A stretch of 64,000 nt of DNA from Gallionella sp. (GTDB lineage Bacteria > Pseudomonadota > Gammaproteobacteria > Burkholderiales > Gallionellaceae), in assembly GCA_028714895.1 (NCBI GenBank), contig JAQTLM010000002.1:62001-126000 (forward strand), written 5' to 3'. Of this stretch, positions 63,220 to 64,000 are shown piece after piece; the first letter of the stretch is position 1, and each line of letters starts with the position of its first letter. Both the position numbers and the translations under genes were made by a program. The notes below the pieces were generated by a model. That model was given only the letters and a program-made list of their open reading frames with translations. It searched no databases and was not told the origin of the DNA.

Positions 63220-63293
63220 GTAGGTTGGGTTAGCGTAGCGTAACCCAACAATTTGAAATGTTGGGTTACGGCCTATGGCCTAACCCAACCTAC
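63220..63293. repeat. GTAGGTTGGGTTA palindromic repeat between argF and argG
   Basis: GTAGGTTGGGTTAGCGTAGC ... TAACCCAACATTTCA-like centre ... CCTAACCCAACCTAC: nested TTGGGTTA/TAACCCAA inverted repeats. Another palindrome family of the GTAG-ended type. Confidence 0.82.
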
Positions 63294-63296
63294 ATT

Positions 63297-64000
63297 TTAA
63301 TTGCTCACTTTGCCTAACAGCAGATATTCCATCAGCGCTTTCTGTACATGCAAACGATTCTCCGCCTCGTCCCACACCACGCTTTGCGAGCCGTCGATGA
63401 CTCCGGCTGAAACTTCCTCGCCGCGATGCGCGGGCAGGCAGTGCATGAACAGCGCACCTTGCGCGGCGACGCGCATCATGTCTTCGTCCACCTGCCAGTC
63501 GGCAAAGTCCTTCAGGCGCTCTTCGTTCTCCGCCTCGAAGCCCATGCTGGTCCATACGTCGGTGGTCACCAGATCGGCGCCGCGCGCGGCTTCCATCGGG
63601 TCGGCAAATTCCTCGTAGTGGTCCTCGCCGAACAGCCCGGCGCGTTCCGGCTCGACTTCGTAGCCGGGCGGGGTCGAGACATGCACGTTGAAGTCCAGTA
63701 TTTCGGCGGCCTGCAGCCAGGTGTTGCACATGTTGTTGGAGTCGCCGATCCACGCCACGGTCTTGTCCCGGATGCTGCCGCGCTGCTCGATGTAGGTATA
63801 GATGTCGGCGAGCACCTGGCACGGATGGTATTCGTTGGTCAGGCCGTTGATCACCGGCACGCGCGAATGGGCGGCAAAGCGCTCGATGATGCTCTGCTCG
63901 AAGGTGCGGATCATCACGATGTCACACATGCGCGAAATCACCTGCCCGGCGTCCTCCACCGGTTCGCCGCGCCCCAGTTGCGAGTCGCGCGTGTTCAGGT
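63297..64000 (-). CDS. argF: Ornithine carbamoyltransferase (C-terminal part, cut by window edge)
   Basis: Makes citrulline from ornithine and carbamoyl phosphate. The visible 234 residues include GEPVEDAGQVISRMCD, NEYHPCQVLAD, WIGDSNNMCNTWLQAA, TTDVWTSMGFE and the ornithine/carbamoyl-phosphate motif HCLPAHRGEEVS. The frame continues to the right edge (…LNTRDSQLGRG before GEP), so the start lies outside the window. It is co-directional with argG. Confidence 0.95.
   Translation of the reverse strand, partial: LNTRDSQLGRGEPVEDAGQVISRMCDIVMIRTFEQSIIERFAAHSRVPVINGLTNEYHPCQVLADIYTYIEQRGSIRDKTVAWIGDSNNMCNTWLQAAEILDFNVHVSTPPGYEVEPERAGLFGEDHYEEFADPMEAARGADLVTTDVWTSMGFEAENEERLKDFADWQVDEDMMRVAAQGALFMHCLPAHRGEEVSAGVIDGSQSVVWDEAENRLHVQKALMEYLLLGKVSN

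Overview
The window is a dense, GC-rich chromosomal segment of a betaproteobacterium. The gene set fits an environmental, possibly chemolithotrophic member of the Nitrosomonadales/Gallionellaceae type: RegB/RegA redox regulators, a bpt-aat pair, DUF1841 and paired DUF3108 proteins, the order argB - nucleotidase - slmA, and an rnfABCDGE-nth operon. This placement is inferred from gene content and order, not from a marker-gene comparison. No rRNA, tRNA or CRISPR array was recognised.

Layout. (1) 0-9.6 kb: mgtE, then a tight operon of TonB-dependent receptor, ABC-type periplasmic binding protein and a GGDEF-EAL enzyme (no permease or ATPase), then an orphan ThDP enzyme of the acetolactate synthase family. 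(2) 10-17 kb: aroE-mtgA, a chemoreceptor, a TonB-like protein, an RNase II/R exonuclease and a small cytochrome c. (3) 17-25 kb: the cell-envelope/lipoate cluster dacA-dat-ybeD-lipB-lipA. It is interrupted between lipB and lipA by a RAYT transposase with flanking REP palindromes and a type IIG restriction-modification gene. (4) 25-35 kb: a lone CZB protein, an HDOD protein, regBA, a PCuAC copper chaperone, argB, a HAD nucleotidase, slmA and a DAHP synthase. (5) 35-41.5 kb: nth and the Rnf electron-transport complex, with about 400 bp of packed repeats between rnfA and rnfB. (6) 41.7-56.3 kb: kup, pyrD, bpt, aat, a PilZ-like protein, a SYLF protein, an esterase, two DUF3108 proteins, purN, purM, a PerM-type permease, hda, a HAD phosphatase and a thioredoxin-fold protein. 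(7) 56.4-59.2 kb: a small accessory patch with a membrane protein, a probably frameshifted lipoprotein, an HTH regulator and a ParDE-like toxin-antitoxin pair. (8) 59.2-64 kb: hslR, a membrane methyltransferase, a DJ-1 protein, yajQ, ppnP, argG and the 3' part of argF.

The most striking feature is the density and variety of short palindromic repeats, several of which sit in frame inside essential-type genes. One about 58-bp palindrome occurs three times: in the signal-peptide region of the binding protein, inside the RNase gene, and immediately upstream of rnfB. Its stems differ by compensatory changes while a T-T mismatch and the flanks stay constant. A second, GACACG-ended repeat lies in frame in slmA and aat, with a partial copy at the end of the RNase gene. 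A third lies inside rnfC, and a fourth forms the C-terminus of LipB. Three MITE-like elements, a diverged pair of roughly 140-bp inverted repeats and several GTAG-ended palindromes fill the intergenic spaces. This genome appears to host several families of palindromic elements that tolerate, or exploit, insertion into coding sequence.
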